From positions 1-36,364 of the forward strand of contig JAAYAG010000024.1 of NCBI GenBank assembly GCA_012719495.1: a DNA stretch of 36,364 bases, given 5' to 3'. This document shows, piece by piece, positions 8,146 through 16,402 of the stretch (its first letter is position 1; every line of letters starts with the position of its first letter). Position numbers and translations under genes: made by a program. The DNA comes from Bacteroidales bacterium. Its GTDB lineage: Bacteria > Bacteroidota > Bacteroidia > Bacteroidales > Prolixibacteraceae. The notes under the pieces are model-generated. The model was not told the DNA's origin, did not search any database, and worked only from the letters and a program-made list of their open reading frames with translations.

Positions 8146-10290
8146 TTAATTGAATTGTATGCTAAATCCGGCCATAATAGTAACCCCTGGCATTGTGTAC
8201 CCATAATTTGTTGAATATTCAGCATTTAATAAATTGTCGCCCGAGATGAAGAAGGTTACTTGTGGAATGAACCTGTAATTTACCTTGGTGTTCAGTAAAG
8301 TATAGTTTTGTTTTTCTTCCTCGTTTTGTGGTGTTGCTGCATTGTCGGTGAGAGTGTAAAGTTCGACTATTCCCTGTAATGACGCGGTAATATCAAACTT
8401 ACCTTTGTGATAATTTGCACTTGCATACCATTGGTGTTTGGGCGATGCAATACGGGGTACATCGGTATGAAGGTAAGAATAGTAAGCATTCGTACTCAGC
8501 AAGGGACTAATTTGTGCAGATGCCTCAAATTCAGCTCCATAGTGAGAGAAGTTTCCTGTATTTTGGTTTAACATGGGAGGAAAACCGGCTGGGTTGGGAG
8601 TGGCTAAAATTAAGTTTTCGCCTTTGATGTAAAATACAGTAGCCGAAGCTTTTATTTTGTTGTTAAGTGCAAAAAGGGTGTAGCCTATCTCATAGTTCCA
8701 AAGTTTTTCAGGCTCAAGGTTAGGGTTTGCCGGAGGAAAAAAGTAGAGCTCTTTCACATTGGGGCTTCTATGCCCTTTCGATGCTAATGCTTTTAGCTGG
8801 TTATTGTCCCCAACAGTCAATGTTGCGCCGAGTTGAGGAATAAGAGTGCCCCCATACAGTGAGTGGTTGGAATAACGTAGTCCACCGTTTAGGGTCAGTG
8901 CGTCGAAAAGGGTTTGCTGCATAAATGCATATGCCGCTTGTTCTGATACATCGATCCATTTGTTGTTATACTCCGAAGGAATCATTTTTCTGACCCCATC
9001 GACCATTTTCATAACCGATACCGGGCTGCCAATCCCGCCATATTCATTCCAATCTACTCCAATTCCAGTAAGGTTATTTTTAAAGAGCGAGATTCCTTCG
9101 AAAAGCGAAAAACCATAGTTGCGGTCGGTTGAAACCCACCCGTCATAAATTGTATGATCTCCTTGGTTAAAAAATACTTTCAAGTGCCCATCAACTGCTC
9201 CAAAATTATTCGATACTGTGAGCATGGTGTTTCCGCGTTTAATGGATGCCCAGGCGCCTTCATTGGCATATATATCTTGAGTTTGTGTGGTTGTTGGTCC
9301 CGGGTCAACGGCCCTGAAGGAAGAATAATTGGCCGTGAGGTTAGCCACTAGTTTGGAGCTGATTTCCCATCCAATTCCTATATGACCATTGTTGCCGTTA
9401 AACGAAGAATTATCGCGATGACCGGCAGTTTGGTCGTGGTTGAATGCTGCAAAAACCGAGAATCCTCTTTTCTTGTATCCTGTAGTAATTGTTCCTCGAT
9501 AGGTATCGAACGACCCGCCCTGTGCAGAAACTTTACCGCTGAAGCCGTCGTTTTTTTGTTTTTTGGTGATTAGGTTAACCACTCCTCCCATGGCATTGCT
9601 CCCGTATAAAACCGATGCAGGGCCGCGTATGATTTCTACTTTTTCATAGTTCGAAGTTTGGTACATATCGGGAAACCCGTGGCCAAAAATACCCATCACT
9701 TGTGGTTGCCCGTCAATCATGATCAGCAGCTGGGACTGTTCGCCCGATCCAACCCCCCTGACCGATACTTTACCTGCAGCGCCAGTCGATACTCCAAAGC
9801 CGCTTATTCCCCGTTCAGTAACAAAAACCCCGGGAACACAGCTCCCAATAAGGGGCATTAGGTTTATTTCTGCACTGCTTGCTATTGTTTTTTCGTTGAT
9901 AACCGAGGTGGTTAACGGAACATTCGATTTTGCCGTGGCAATTTTTGTTGCTGTAATGGTAATTTCCTCTTGATTAATGGGTTGTGATTTCAGGGAGAAG
10001 TTAAGCGTTGTGTTTTTTTCTTTTGCTGTATTGATAGTAGAGTCGATGGAGTTATATCCGACGAAAGAAGCTCTAATGGTAATGGTTTTGTTGGGGGTAA
10101 TGGGAAGGGAGTAATTCCCATCGCTGTTGGAAACGGTTCCCCGTAGCGTGTTAATAACCTGAATGTTTGCCCCGGCAAGGGGTTCTCCGGTTTCAATATC
10201 TTTTACTATTCCGGTAAGCGATTGTGCCAAAGTGTAGTTAAAGAGCGATAAAAAGAGGAGTAATAGTGGTAAAGTTTTGAATTTTTTCAT
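8146..10290 (-). CDS. TonB-dependent outer membrane receptor
   Basis: This is an outer-membrane beta-barrel receptor that takes up a ligand using TonB energy. It has a signal peptide (about 1-22, ending TLAQS), a carboxypeptidase-regulatory-like domain (about 23-105, TGIVKDIETGEPLAGANIQVI), a TonB-box-like EEITITATK stretch and a plug domain with GPASVLYGSNAMGGVVNLIT. The 22-stranded barrel ends in a terminal FSIQFN. The 714-residue length fits cobalamin/siderophore-type receptors rather than SusC proteins (about 1000 residues), and no susD gene is next to it. The ligand cannot be told from sequence. A 9-bp inverted repeat lies 53 bases upstream of its start codon and could be an operator. 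A terminator for its 3' end was not recognised. Confidence 0.92.
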   Translation of the reverse strand: MKKFKTLPLLLLFLSLFNYTLAQSLTGIVKDIETGEPLAGANIQVINTLRGTVSNSDGNYSLPITPNKTITIRASFVGYNSIDSTINTAKEKNTTLNFSLKSQPINQEEITITATKIATAKSNVPLTTSVINEKTIASSAEINLMPLIGSCVPGVFVTERGISGFGVSTGAAGKVSVRGVGSGEQSQLLIMIDGQPQVMGIFGHGFPDMYQTSNYEKVEIIRGPASVLYGSNAMGGVVNLITKKQKNDGFSGKVSAQGGSFDTYRGTITTGYKKRGFSVFAAFNHDQTAGHRDNSSFNGNNGHIGIGWEISSKLVANLTANYSSFRAVDPGPTTTQTQDIYANEGAWASIKRGNTMLTVSNNFGAVDGHLKVFFNQGDHTIYDGWVSTDRNYGFSLFEGISLFKNNLTGIGVDWNEYGGIGSPVSVMKMVDGVRKMIPSEYNNKWIDVSEQAAYAFMQQTLFDALTLNGGLRYSNHSLYGGTLIPQLGATLTVGDNNQLKALASKGHRSPNVKELYFFPPANPNLEPEKLWNYEIGYTLFALNNKIKASATVFYIKGENLILATPNPAGFPPMLNQNTGNFSHYGAEFEASAQISPLLSTNAYYSYLHTDVPRIASPKHQWYASANYHKGKFDITASLQGIVELYTLTDNAATPQNEEEKQNYTLLNTKVNYRFIPQVTFFISGDNLLNAEYSTNYGYTMPGVTIMAGFSIQFN

Positions 10291-10342
10291 TTTCCTGATA
10301 GATTAATGTTTTTAAGCGACGATAAATAATGTTTTCCTATCA

Positions 10343-10376
10343 ATCGTGTTACCATATTTAAAAATAATAACACGAT
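10343..10376. repeat. Inverted repeat upstream of the TonB receptor gene
   Basis: ATCGTGTTA (10343-10351) pairs exactly with TAACACGAT (10368-10376) across a 16-base AT-rich spacer. It lies between the receptor start (10290) and the divergent tRNA promoter, so it may be an operator or a structured leader. Confidence 0.45.
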
Positions 10377-10437
10377 ACGAAACTACACAATTTTTATAAA
10401 AAGAGGCATAAAGCGTCAAAACTTTTTGCATAGAGTT

Positions 10438-10466
10438 TTTGTAAAGCGAAAAATAATATATATTTG
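10438..10466 (+). promoter_or_regulatory. Promoter of tRNA-Leu
   Basis: TATATTTG at 10459-10466 matches TAnnTTTG exactly, and TTTG at 10438-10441 lies 17 bases upstream. The tRNA begins 20 bases further on. Confidence 0.65.
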
Positions 10467-10485
10467 CACACCCAATTCCAGAAAA

Positions 10486-10569
10486 GCCCGGGTGGCGGAA
10501 TTGGTAGACGCGCTGGACTCAAAATCCAGTTTCAGCAATGAAGTGCGGGTTCGATTCCCGCCCCGGGTA
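10486..10569 (+). tRNA. tRNA-Leu, anticodon CAA
   Basis: This is an 84-base tRNA without an encoded CCA. The acceptor stem is GCCCGGG (10486-10492) with CCCGGGT (10562-10568) and discriminator A10569. The anticodon stem CTGGA/TCCAG (10513-10517 and 10525-10529) encloses the loop CTCAAAA with anticodon CAA at 10520-10522. The long variable arm is typical of leucine tRNAs. The T-arm is GCGGG-TTCGATT-CCCGC. It reads TTG codons. Confidence 0.97.
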
Positions 10570-10572
10570 CTA

Positions 10573-10615
10573 AAAAGCCTTTGCAGTTTAACCTGTAAGG
10601 GCTTTTGTTTTGAAG
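10573..10615 (+). terminator. Terminator of tRNA-Leu
   Basis: AAAAGCCTTTGCAG (10573-10586) pairs with CTGTAAGGGCTTTT (10593-10606) across a 6-base loop, with two wobble pairs. A T-rich stretch follows. It lies four bases after the tRNA. Confidence 0.8.
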
Positions 10616-10708
10616 GTAATAAGGAATCAGAAAGAAGCCATTGAACAAGTTAAATCCAATACTGTATAAAAATAGTTCAATATTGGAAGGGATATTGGGG
10701 AAAAATGA

Positions 10709-11566
10709 TTAATCAAATTGTAAAAATTTAGCTGCTCCAGTAGCTTCAATTTTTTGGGCAACTAAATCGGCTTCCTCGGTATGGATTAGGTTGAATTTTT
10801 TCCCGTTTCTAAGTTTCTCCCAAAGTTGATGTTCTTTTGAACCTATACTACTCGGTTCATCGGAAATCAGATAGAAATTATTATTGCTCCCGTATTTATT
10901 ATAGTTATTTTCCAATATAGATGCAATAGCATAATAATTACTAATTTCTTTTTGCAGCGTTACTTCTGAAACATTAAAGTTGATTGATTTTGCACCCGTG
11001 AATACACCATTCAAACCAATGCAATCCAATTCATAATTAAAATAAAGTGTTGGTAGTATCTTATCTGAAAATTTGATATTCGTGTGAACTTTATCCTTAA
11101 CCCTGCTGATTAATTTGGCATTAATAATTTCACGATTCTTCAATTCTAAATCAGCTTTAACCAAAGTATCTTCACTTTTAATTTCGTTATCAATAAACAA
11201 CCGGAATAGGTTGTTGAACGTTGTTGTCGTATTGTCTTCTTTGATGTAGCTGGGGCGTTCGTATTGTACGATGTTGTTGCTGTAACGGTTCAAATAATTA
11301 AAATAGCTGGCATTGATTTTATTTTCAAAATTGAAAATTCCAGTATCGTGTTCATCGTTAACACTTAATAATGTCTTTTCAATTTGCTGGATAATGAAAT
11401 CAAGGTGTTTTCGATTATCGCCTAATAACGATTTTGCAATCCTGACTTTATTTTCTGAAAACCGAATCTGAAAACTGATGTCGTCAGATAATACCATCCC
11501 TACACTAATACTATCTTTTACCAGCGAGTTGGGGATTACTTTGATTATGGTATAATATGTTTTCAT
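10709..11566 (-). CDS. DUF3037-like protein, third gene of the PIN/HipA-like unit
   Basis: The N-terminus (YYTIIKVIPNSLVKDSISVGMVLSD) resembles DUF3037 proteins, which typically open with a Tyr/Arg strand and a conserved V-N/S-V-G-V/M-x-L segment. The other roughly 200 residues are unrecognised and have no membrane segments. The start codon lies one base after the stop of the HipA-like kinase gene, so the two are almost surely translated together. DUF3037 genes are, to my recollection, often found next to HipA-like kinase genes, which supports both calls. A partner, antitoxin or substrate role for the kinase is an inference. Confidence 0.65.
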   Translation of the reverse strand: MKTYYTIIKVIPNSLVKDSISVGMVLSDDISFQIRFSENKVRIAKSLLGDNRKHLDFIIQQIEKTLLSVNDEHDTGIFNFENKINASYFNYLNRYSNNIVQYERPSYIKEDNTTTTFNNLFRLFIDNEIKSEDTLVKADLELKNREIINAKLISRVKDKVHTNIKFSDKILPTLYFNYELDCIGLNGVFTGAKSINFNVSEVTLQKEISNYYAIASILENNYNKYGSNNNFYLISDEPSSIGSKEHQLWEKLRNGKKFNLIHTEEADLVAQKIEATGAAKFLQFD

Positions 11567-11567
11567 T

Positions 11568-12389
11568 TTACAACCTCAAATAAAACTCCGTTAATACCAA
11601 TTTATTGCGTTTCTCATCGAACAGGAAGTTAAAAAGTGCTTCCTGAAGTTCTTGTTTAAACCCTAAATCTACTGGAATGTTTTCGATTATTTCGTAATAA
11701 TTTTCTTTACATCTGTCGATGCAAAGGTAAAAATATTCCTTAATGTAATCAATAATGTCACTCTCCTTCTTGATGTGTTTATATATATTTTTCACGAAAT
11801 CAGAATATAACAGATTATCATTAAATGATTGGCTTACACCAAATGCAGGGTCTAACTGGTCATAATCGACCGATAAAAATGTAAAGGCATTATCAATTGC
11901 AACAATGCCAATTTTTTCACCCGACAAATCGAATAAAATGTTAGGATTGGTCGGCTTGCGGTCATCGTTTTCTACCCAAATATCGAACAAGCATAATTTT
12001 AAAATGTCAATAGGTTGTGAAAATTTATTGAAATCCGTTTTCTTCTCAATTTCTATTAATTCATTCATCTCAACTGCACCTTCTAATTTTTTAGAACCGA
12101 AGGTCGTTTGTTCATAGAAGTATATTTTATGATAATTCGATAAGGTTTCTGGTAAAATATCATCGTGAATGGTTATGGCTGCAATATCTGGGGATTTTAG
12201 TCCCCAAAGCTTCAGCAAGTAATTACAAACAAATTCATTTATTAAATAAGTTGCAGGTGTTTTACCTTTTGAATTTTTAATGTAATACGAATCGTAATCG
12301 TTGGTCAATACCAACAATGGACTATGCCCATCGGTACGCACCTCTTTGATAAATGATATTGCTTCTAAATATTTTAATTTTTGTATCAT
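11568..12389 (-). CDS. HipA-like protein kinase
   Basis: This 273-residue protein resembles compact HipA-family Ser/Thr kinases. The candidate ATP-binding lysine is K38 in YYIKNSKG. The catalytic loop is VENDDRKPTNPNILF (139-153), with Asp142/143 and Asn148/150. The metal-binding aspartate is D166 in VAIDNAFTF, in place of DFG. HipA proteins phosphorylate translation targets and can arrest growth. I chose the ATG at 12389; an overlapping TTG one codon earlier is less likely. It lacks the extra N-terminal domain of E. coli HipA, and no HipB-type antitoxin gene is adjacent. It sits 61 bases after the PIN-like gene and one base before the DUF3037-like gene. The kinase motifs are convincing by eye; the target is unknown. 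Confidence 0.75.
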   Translation of the reverse strand: MIQKLKYLEAISFIKEVRTDGHSPLLVLTNDYDSYYIKNSKGKTPATYLINEFVCNYLLKLWGLKSPDIAAITIHDDILPETLSNYHKIYFYEQTTFGSKKLEGAVEMNELIEIEKKTDFNKFSQPIDILKLCLFDIWVENDDRKPTNPNILFDLSGEKIGIVAIDNAFTFLSVDYDQLDPAFGVSQSFNDNLLYSDFVKNIYKHIKKESDIIDYIKEYFYLCIDRCKENYYEIIENIPVDLGFKQELQEALFNFLFDEKRNKLVLTEFYLRL

Positions 12390-12450
12390 CAACTTTTATG
12401 ATTCAATTTAGTTTTTTAATCAAATATTGCAACTACATCAATATAAAATT

Positions 12451-13830
12451 CTACTGAAATTTTAGCGTTAACCCATCATCATCCATCTTTAGCTGAATCA
12501 ATATATTTTCATTTTCCCAGCATCTACCTCCCCATGAATAGTTATTTACTTCTTCATTTTTAAATTCACTCATTCCATTTTTATCATCACCGTAAACCGC
12601 AAATAATTTATTGACCAACGGTTCTAATTCATACAACGAAACATAATTGGGCTGATAACAATTCATAAGTTTAATAACTAATGAATCACTGTTTTCATTT
12701 CTGGATACTTCAATTGTATTAAACATATCAAATAGATATGTTCCCCAAATATATGCCTTACTATTTTCATCGATTGAATTAAAATCATCAATGCAATGTT
12801 GGATAAAATTTATGGTGTGGCTAAGATGAACTTCTGGGTCAGTATAATTAAGTTGTTTATTGTAATGTTCAATAAATTCATTGGGTTTGAACACTTCTGT
12901 TCTAATTCCTAATTTTTTATAAACTTGTTTCGTTTTATTGTAGGTTTTATCATCTGCTGTAATATAATAGTAACTTGTTGCTGCGAAACCACAATGAAAT
13001 GCATCTTGGGTGGTATTTGAAAACGTTTTCTTTTGTTTGCCATCACGTACTTTTATTGTATCCTGAAAAAAACCGAACATATCCAACATTAGATATTCAT
13101 TGGTTATATCGTTATACCAATCAGGACCGACAACAGGTTTCGGTAAATGTTTTCTTATATCAGTATTGTTCTGCTCGAATAATGCATTTACAAAATCCAT
13201 TGGATTTTCCATATTAGATAATCGGTCTGGATTAATGTTTAAATGTTTTTGCGAATATTCCCTAACAACCTTCCAATCTTCACTATTATTAAAATTTTCA
13301 TACATTTTACCAAAAGATTGGAAGAAACCGCCCATTGTTGGATTGTTCTTTAAATCTGGAAAAAGTACATTCAAAACTTCACTTACCTCTGGATTATTTA
13401 ATGCTTCCAATAGTTCTGGTGGCATTGGCATATTGCCCAAAACATTAATGATACTATTACCGATTCCACTTGTTAATTCATCCCCTTCTAATGCCTCGAT
13501 AATAGTATCTAATCCAAAACCTTTCATATAATCTTTATCCTCAACGTATTGCTGAAATATTAATTTTGGGTCGCTTCTATCTGTTTTAATTTCTTTTTTA
13601 TATGTCGATATGCACCAGTATTTCGTAAGGTCAATAATAAAATTTAAATCATCATCGATATATTTTAGTTGCTGCTCATCGTTTGAAAAACTCGACATTA
13701 TATCACTAATATGAGCAGTAGAATATGGAATAAAGAATTTGTCTTTGGTGGATAATATTCTTAATAGTTCATCCTCAAGACCATTCTTCATCCGAACAAA
13801 AACATTCCAGTCCAGATAAACATGTATCAT
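12451..13830 (-). CDS. PIN-like domain protein, first gene of the PIN/HipA-like unit
   Basis: This is a 459-residue protein whose two ends form a PIN-like fold. It starts with VYLDWNVF (Asp7) and continues with PYSTAHISDIMSSF (Asp43). The later block DAFHCGFAATSYYYITADDKTYNKTKQVYKKLGIRTEVF (276-314) has the usual Asp276 and Asp293/294 and the terminal strand. Between them is an insert of about 170 residues rich in N, D and P. PIN proteins are metal-dependent RNases in toxin-antitoxin and RNA-processing systems. The C-terminal 120 residues are unrecognised. It is followed by the kinase gene on the same strand. No exact TAnnTTTG promoter was seen upstream; TATCTTTA on this strand is one base off. 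Nuclease activity is an inference. Confidence 0.65.
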   Translation of the reverse strand: MIHVYLDWNVFVRMKNGLEDELLRILSTKDKFFIPYSTAHISDIMSSFSNDEQQLKYIDDDLNFIIDLTKYWCISTYKKEIKTDRSDPKLIFQQYVEDKDYMKGFGLDTIIEALEGDELTSGIGNSIINVLGNMPMPPELLEALNNPEVSEVLNVLFPDLKNNPTMGGFFQSFGKMYENFNNSEDWKVVREYSQKHLNINPDRLSNMENPMDFVNALFEQNNTDIRKHLPKPVVGPDWYNDITNEYLMLDMFGFFQDTIKVRDGKQKKTFSNTTQDAFHCGFAATSYYYITADDKTYNKTKQVYKKLGIRTEVFKPNEFIEHYNKQLNYTDPEVHLSHTINFIQHCIDDFNSIDENSKAYIWGTYLFDMFNTIEVSRNENSDSLVIKLMNCYQPNYVSLYELEPLVNKLFAVYGDDKNGMSEFKNEEVNNYSWGGRCWENENILIQLKMDDDGLTLKFQ

Positions 13831-14093
13831 AAGTGTTCATATTTATTTAATGACACGTACCATATAGTAAATTAGAACACAACGGTTCAGCAATTTAAAG
13901 TCGTAGTTTAAAAACCTAAAGATAGAAAAAAACACCAAGGCCCGACTTTTATGCATCTCAAAGTTTGTTTTATCAATTATTGGTCAATTCATTACTAATT
14001 ATCTCCGCTCTATTAATTGTCTGAAATGATAGCCAATATCAGGTGCAACACCAGAAGATAAAGGTTCTATTTGTGTTCAGAATAAATATAATT
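13831..14093. other. AT-rich intergenic region upstream of the PIN-like gene
   Basis: I see no gene or RNA here. It must hold the promoter of the three-gene unit, but no clear element was recognised. With the terminator at 14094-14130 it makes up the 319-base gap between the unit and the efflux operon. Confidence 0.5.
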
Positions 14094-14136
14094 ACGAAAG
14101 AGGCCATCCTTTTCGGACAGCCTCTTTCGTTTTATA
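14094..14136. terminator. Terminator of the efflux operon
   Basis: A perfect 11-bp stem, ACGAAAGAGGC (14094-14104) against GCCTCTTTCGT (14120-14130), has a 15-base loop. It lies 20 bases after the stop codon of the tolC-like gene on the minus strand. A T-tract follows on the plus strand and A/T-rich sequence on the minus strand, so it may work in both directions. Confidence 0.75.
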
Positions 14137-14149
14137 AAGTTAGCATCAT

Positions 14150-15670
14150 TTATTGCACTGGTCGGTCGTTTTGGAAATCGTAAAAGGTTTTGCGCATAAG
14201 GTCGGCAATCTTCAACTGGTAGTTGATGTAGGCCGATAGGTGCGTCACATAGGCATTGTTCAAACGGTCGCGCTCCAGGGCCAATGCCTGGCTGTCGATG
14301 TCGCCATCGGAGAAGCGGGCACGGGTAATCTCGAAACTCTTCTCGGCCACCGATACGTTCTTCTCCAACAATTGCAAGCGTTTCAAGCTACTGTTCAGGT
14401 CGGCTACCAGGTTCATCACTTCGCTTTCGATGTTGCGTTTCACCACTTCCTGCTGATACATGTTTTGCTGCAATCGGGCTTCGGCGGCCTTTACCAATGC
14501 GCGGTTTTCGCCCCAGTCGATAATGGGGATGTTCACTGTAAAGCCAATACCAAAATTCTCCGGGCGATTGCGAAAATCGTTGAAGGTATTATTCACTGCT
14601 CCCGATATATCGTTTGACATCATACCTTCGTTGGTGCCAATCCGTTCATAATGTGCTGTAATATTGCCTGTTGCCATTCCATACGATTTCTGCCTTTTGA
14701 TGTCGATCTTGTTCAATTGCAATCTGATTTCTTGCTCGCGAATTTCGGAACGGTTTAGCATAGCCAGTTCAACCGCCTTGCCCGCATCTACGGTCACAAT
14801 TTTATAATCGAGGTTGCTGCTCAAAATAACACTGTCCTGCAATGAAATCCCAATGATTTCTTTGAAGCTGTTAAGAGAAGCTTGCCGGCTGATGATGGCT
14901 ACGTCGTAATTGTTTTGGGCTTCGGCCAAGTCAACTTCCATTTGCAGGGCGTCCACCTCTCGAATCAATCCGGCGTCGTATTTGTTTTTTGCTGTGGTGT
15001 ATGCTTCTTTCTGGCGTTCGAGATTCATGCGGGCAATGTCCTCGCGCTTTTGTAACGACAGCAGACTGTAAAACGCGTTGCTCACGTTGTAGACCAGGTT
15101 CAGTTCCTCGCGCTTTAGCCGTTTTTGAGTTTGTTCATAGTTCAGCTCAGCTCGTTTGTAGCCTGAACGAATATCGTTGTAGTAAAATGCGTTTACGGGT
15201 TGTGACAAGCCAATGCGCGTGCTCATGGTCATTGTCCGGTTTTCTGAAATGTAGTTGTCAATGTTGTTGAATCCCGACGAAACATAAATACTACCGTCGG
15301 TTGGCAAGGGTTGACTGATGGTAATTTCGCCGTTGTAGGTTCCTTTTCTCGATGTATACAACGAAATATTCCCTTCGCTGTCGGTATACGAACTGATTTG
15401 TTTGCTGTAATTGGGCAGTGTCAAATCTAAATCGACATGGGTTTTAAACCGGCTGGTTGCCGATTTTAGGTTGAATTCAGCAATGTTCAAATCTTCTTTC
15501 AAACTCAACATATCGAAGCTCTTCAGTTTGGCAATTGCAATGCTGCTTTCCAAATCGAGGTAGTGCACCTGTTGGGTTTGGGCTTGTGCAGCAGTGACTC
15601 CCATAAGGGCTGCAAACAGCACGGCCCAAGTGTATTTTATGTTCATTTTTCTCATTTTAAATTGAATCAT
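14150..15670 (-). CDS. TolC-family outer membrane efflux protein
   Basis: This is the outer-membrane channel of the tripartite exporter encoded upstream. It has an N-terminal signal peptide ending near AQAQ (about residue 31) and two repeated helical OEP domains. The long alpha-helical stretches include SNAFYSLLSLQKREDIARMNLERQ and the second-repeat counterpart with AEKSFEITRARFSDGDID. There is a proline/glycine-rich beta region (GFTVNIPIIDWGENRALVKAAEARL) between them. The 506-residue length is normal. It starts 15 bases after the ATPase gene stop and is the last gene of the operon. Two alternative ATGs at residues 6 and 9 would still leave a complete signal peptide. Confidence 0.9.
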   Translation of the reverse strand: MIQFKMRKMNIKYTWAVLFAALMGVTAAQAQTQQVHYLDLESSIAIAKLKSFDMLSLKEDLNIAEFNLKSATSRFKTHVDLDLTLPNYSKQISSYTDSEGNISLYTSRKGTYNGEITISQPLPTDGSIYVSSGFNNIDNYISENRTMTMSTRIGLSQPVNAFYYNDIRSGYKRAELNYEQTQKRLKREELNLVYNVSNAFYSLLSLQKREDIARMNLERQKEAYTTAKNKYDAGLIREVDALQMEVDLAEAQNNYDVAIISRQASLNSFKEIIGISLQDSVILSSNLDYKIVTVDAGKAVELAMLNRSEIREQEIRLQLNKIDIKRQKSYGMATGNITAHYERIGTNEGMMSNDISGAVNNTFNDFRNRPENFGIGFTVNIPIIDWGENRALVKAAEARLQQNMYQQEVVKRNIESEVMNLVADLNSSLKRLQLLEKNVSVAEKSFEITRARFSDGDIDSQALALERDRLNNAYVTHLSAYINYQLKIADLMRKTFYDFQNDRPVQ

Positions 15671-15685
15671 GAATTTGTAAAAAGC

Positions 15686-16387
15686 TTATCGTTTCAATTG
15701 TTTGCCGCGCTCGGTGGGTTCGTCAGAAAAGATGAGCCCGTCTTTGATGTAAATAATACGGTGGCTGTATTCGGCAATTTCGCGTTCGTGGGTAATTACA
15801 ATAATGGTATTCCCTTCGTTGTAAAGTTCGTCGAACAGCGCCATTATTTCGTCGCCCGTTTTCGAGTCGAGCGCTCCGGTTGGTTCGTCGGCCAGCAATA
15901 TTCCGGGGTTCGATACTAAGGCCCGTGCAATGGCCACGCGTTGTTTTTGCCCACCGCTCAACTCAGTTGGTTTGTGGTGGATGCGTTCGGCAAGTCCCAC
16001 TCGGCCCAACGATTTTAGTGCGCGCTCGGTGCGTTCGTGTTTTGGCACGCCGGCATACATCAGCGGAAGTTCAACATTGTGCAATGCATTCATGCGCGGC
16101 AACAGGTTGAAGTTTTGGAAAATGAAACCAATTTGGCGGTTTCGCATTTCAGAAAGCTGGTCGTCGTCGAGTGTGCTAACGTCAACCCGATTGAACAGGT
16201 AATTTCCTGTGGTGGGTGTATCCAGGCAGCCCAAAATATTCATCAAGGTTGATTTTCCCGATCCCGAGGGACCCATGATGGCCACATATTCGTTGCGGGC
16301 AATTTTGAGGTTGATTCCTTTTAAAGCCGGAACCTCGATTTCGCCCATCACATAATTCTTAGTAAGATCTTTTATTTCGATTAACAT
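15686..16387 (-). CDS. ABC transporter ATP-binding protein (MacB/LolD type)
   Basis: This is the cytosolic ATPase that powers the adjacent FtsX-type permease. It has Walker [10 protein letters not shown] (39-47), Q-loop Q91, signature LSGGQKQR (143-150), Walker [13 protein letters not shown] (163-174) and the switch histidine in VITHERE. The GALD D-loop and the sequence DNILPR-like [17 protein letters not shown] are typical of the MacB/LolD/FtsE group. At 233 residues it is a lone nucleotide-binding domain. Its start is 15 bases after the permease stop. Confidence 0.95.
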   Translation of the reverse strand: MLIEIKDLTKNYVMGEIEVPALKGINLKIARNEYVAIMGPSGSGKSTLMNILGCLDTPTTGNYLFNRVDVSTLDDDQLSEMRNRQIGFIFQNFNLLPRMNALHNVELPLMYAGVPKHERTERALKSLGRVGLAERIHHKPTELSGGQKQRVAIARALVSNPGILLADEPTGALDSKTGDEIMALFDELYNEGNTIIVITHEREIAEYSHRIIYIKDGLIFSDEPTERGKQLKR

Positions 16388-16402
16388 GAATTTTTAGTTG
16401 AA

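Noticed and set aside
10486-10569. tRNA-Leu as an integration site with a duplicated 3' end
   Set aside because: No second copy of the tRNA 3' sequence was found near 13.8-14.1 kb and no integrase gene is in the window, so an att site cannot be claimed.
10426-10644. 72-codon open frame across the tRNA
   Set aside because: It overlaps the tRNA entirely and has no protein-like features.
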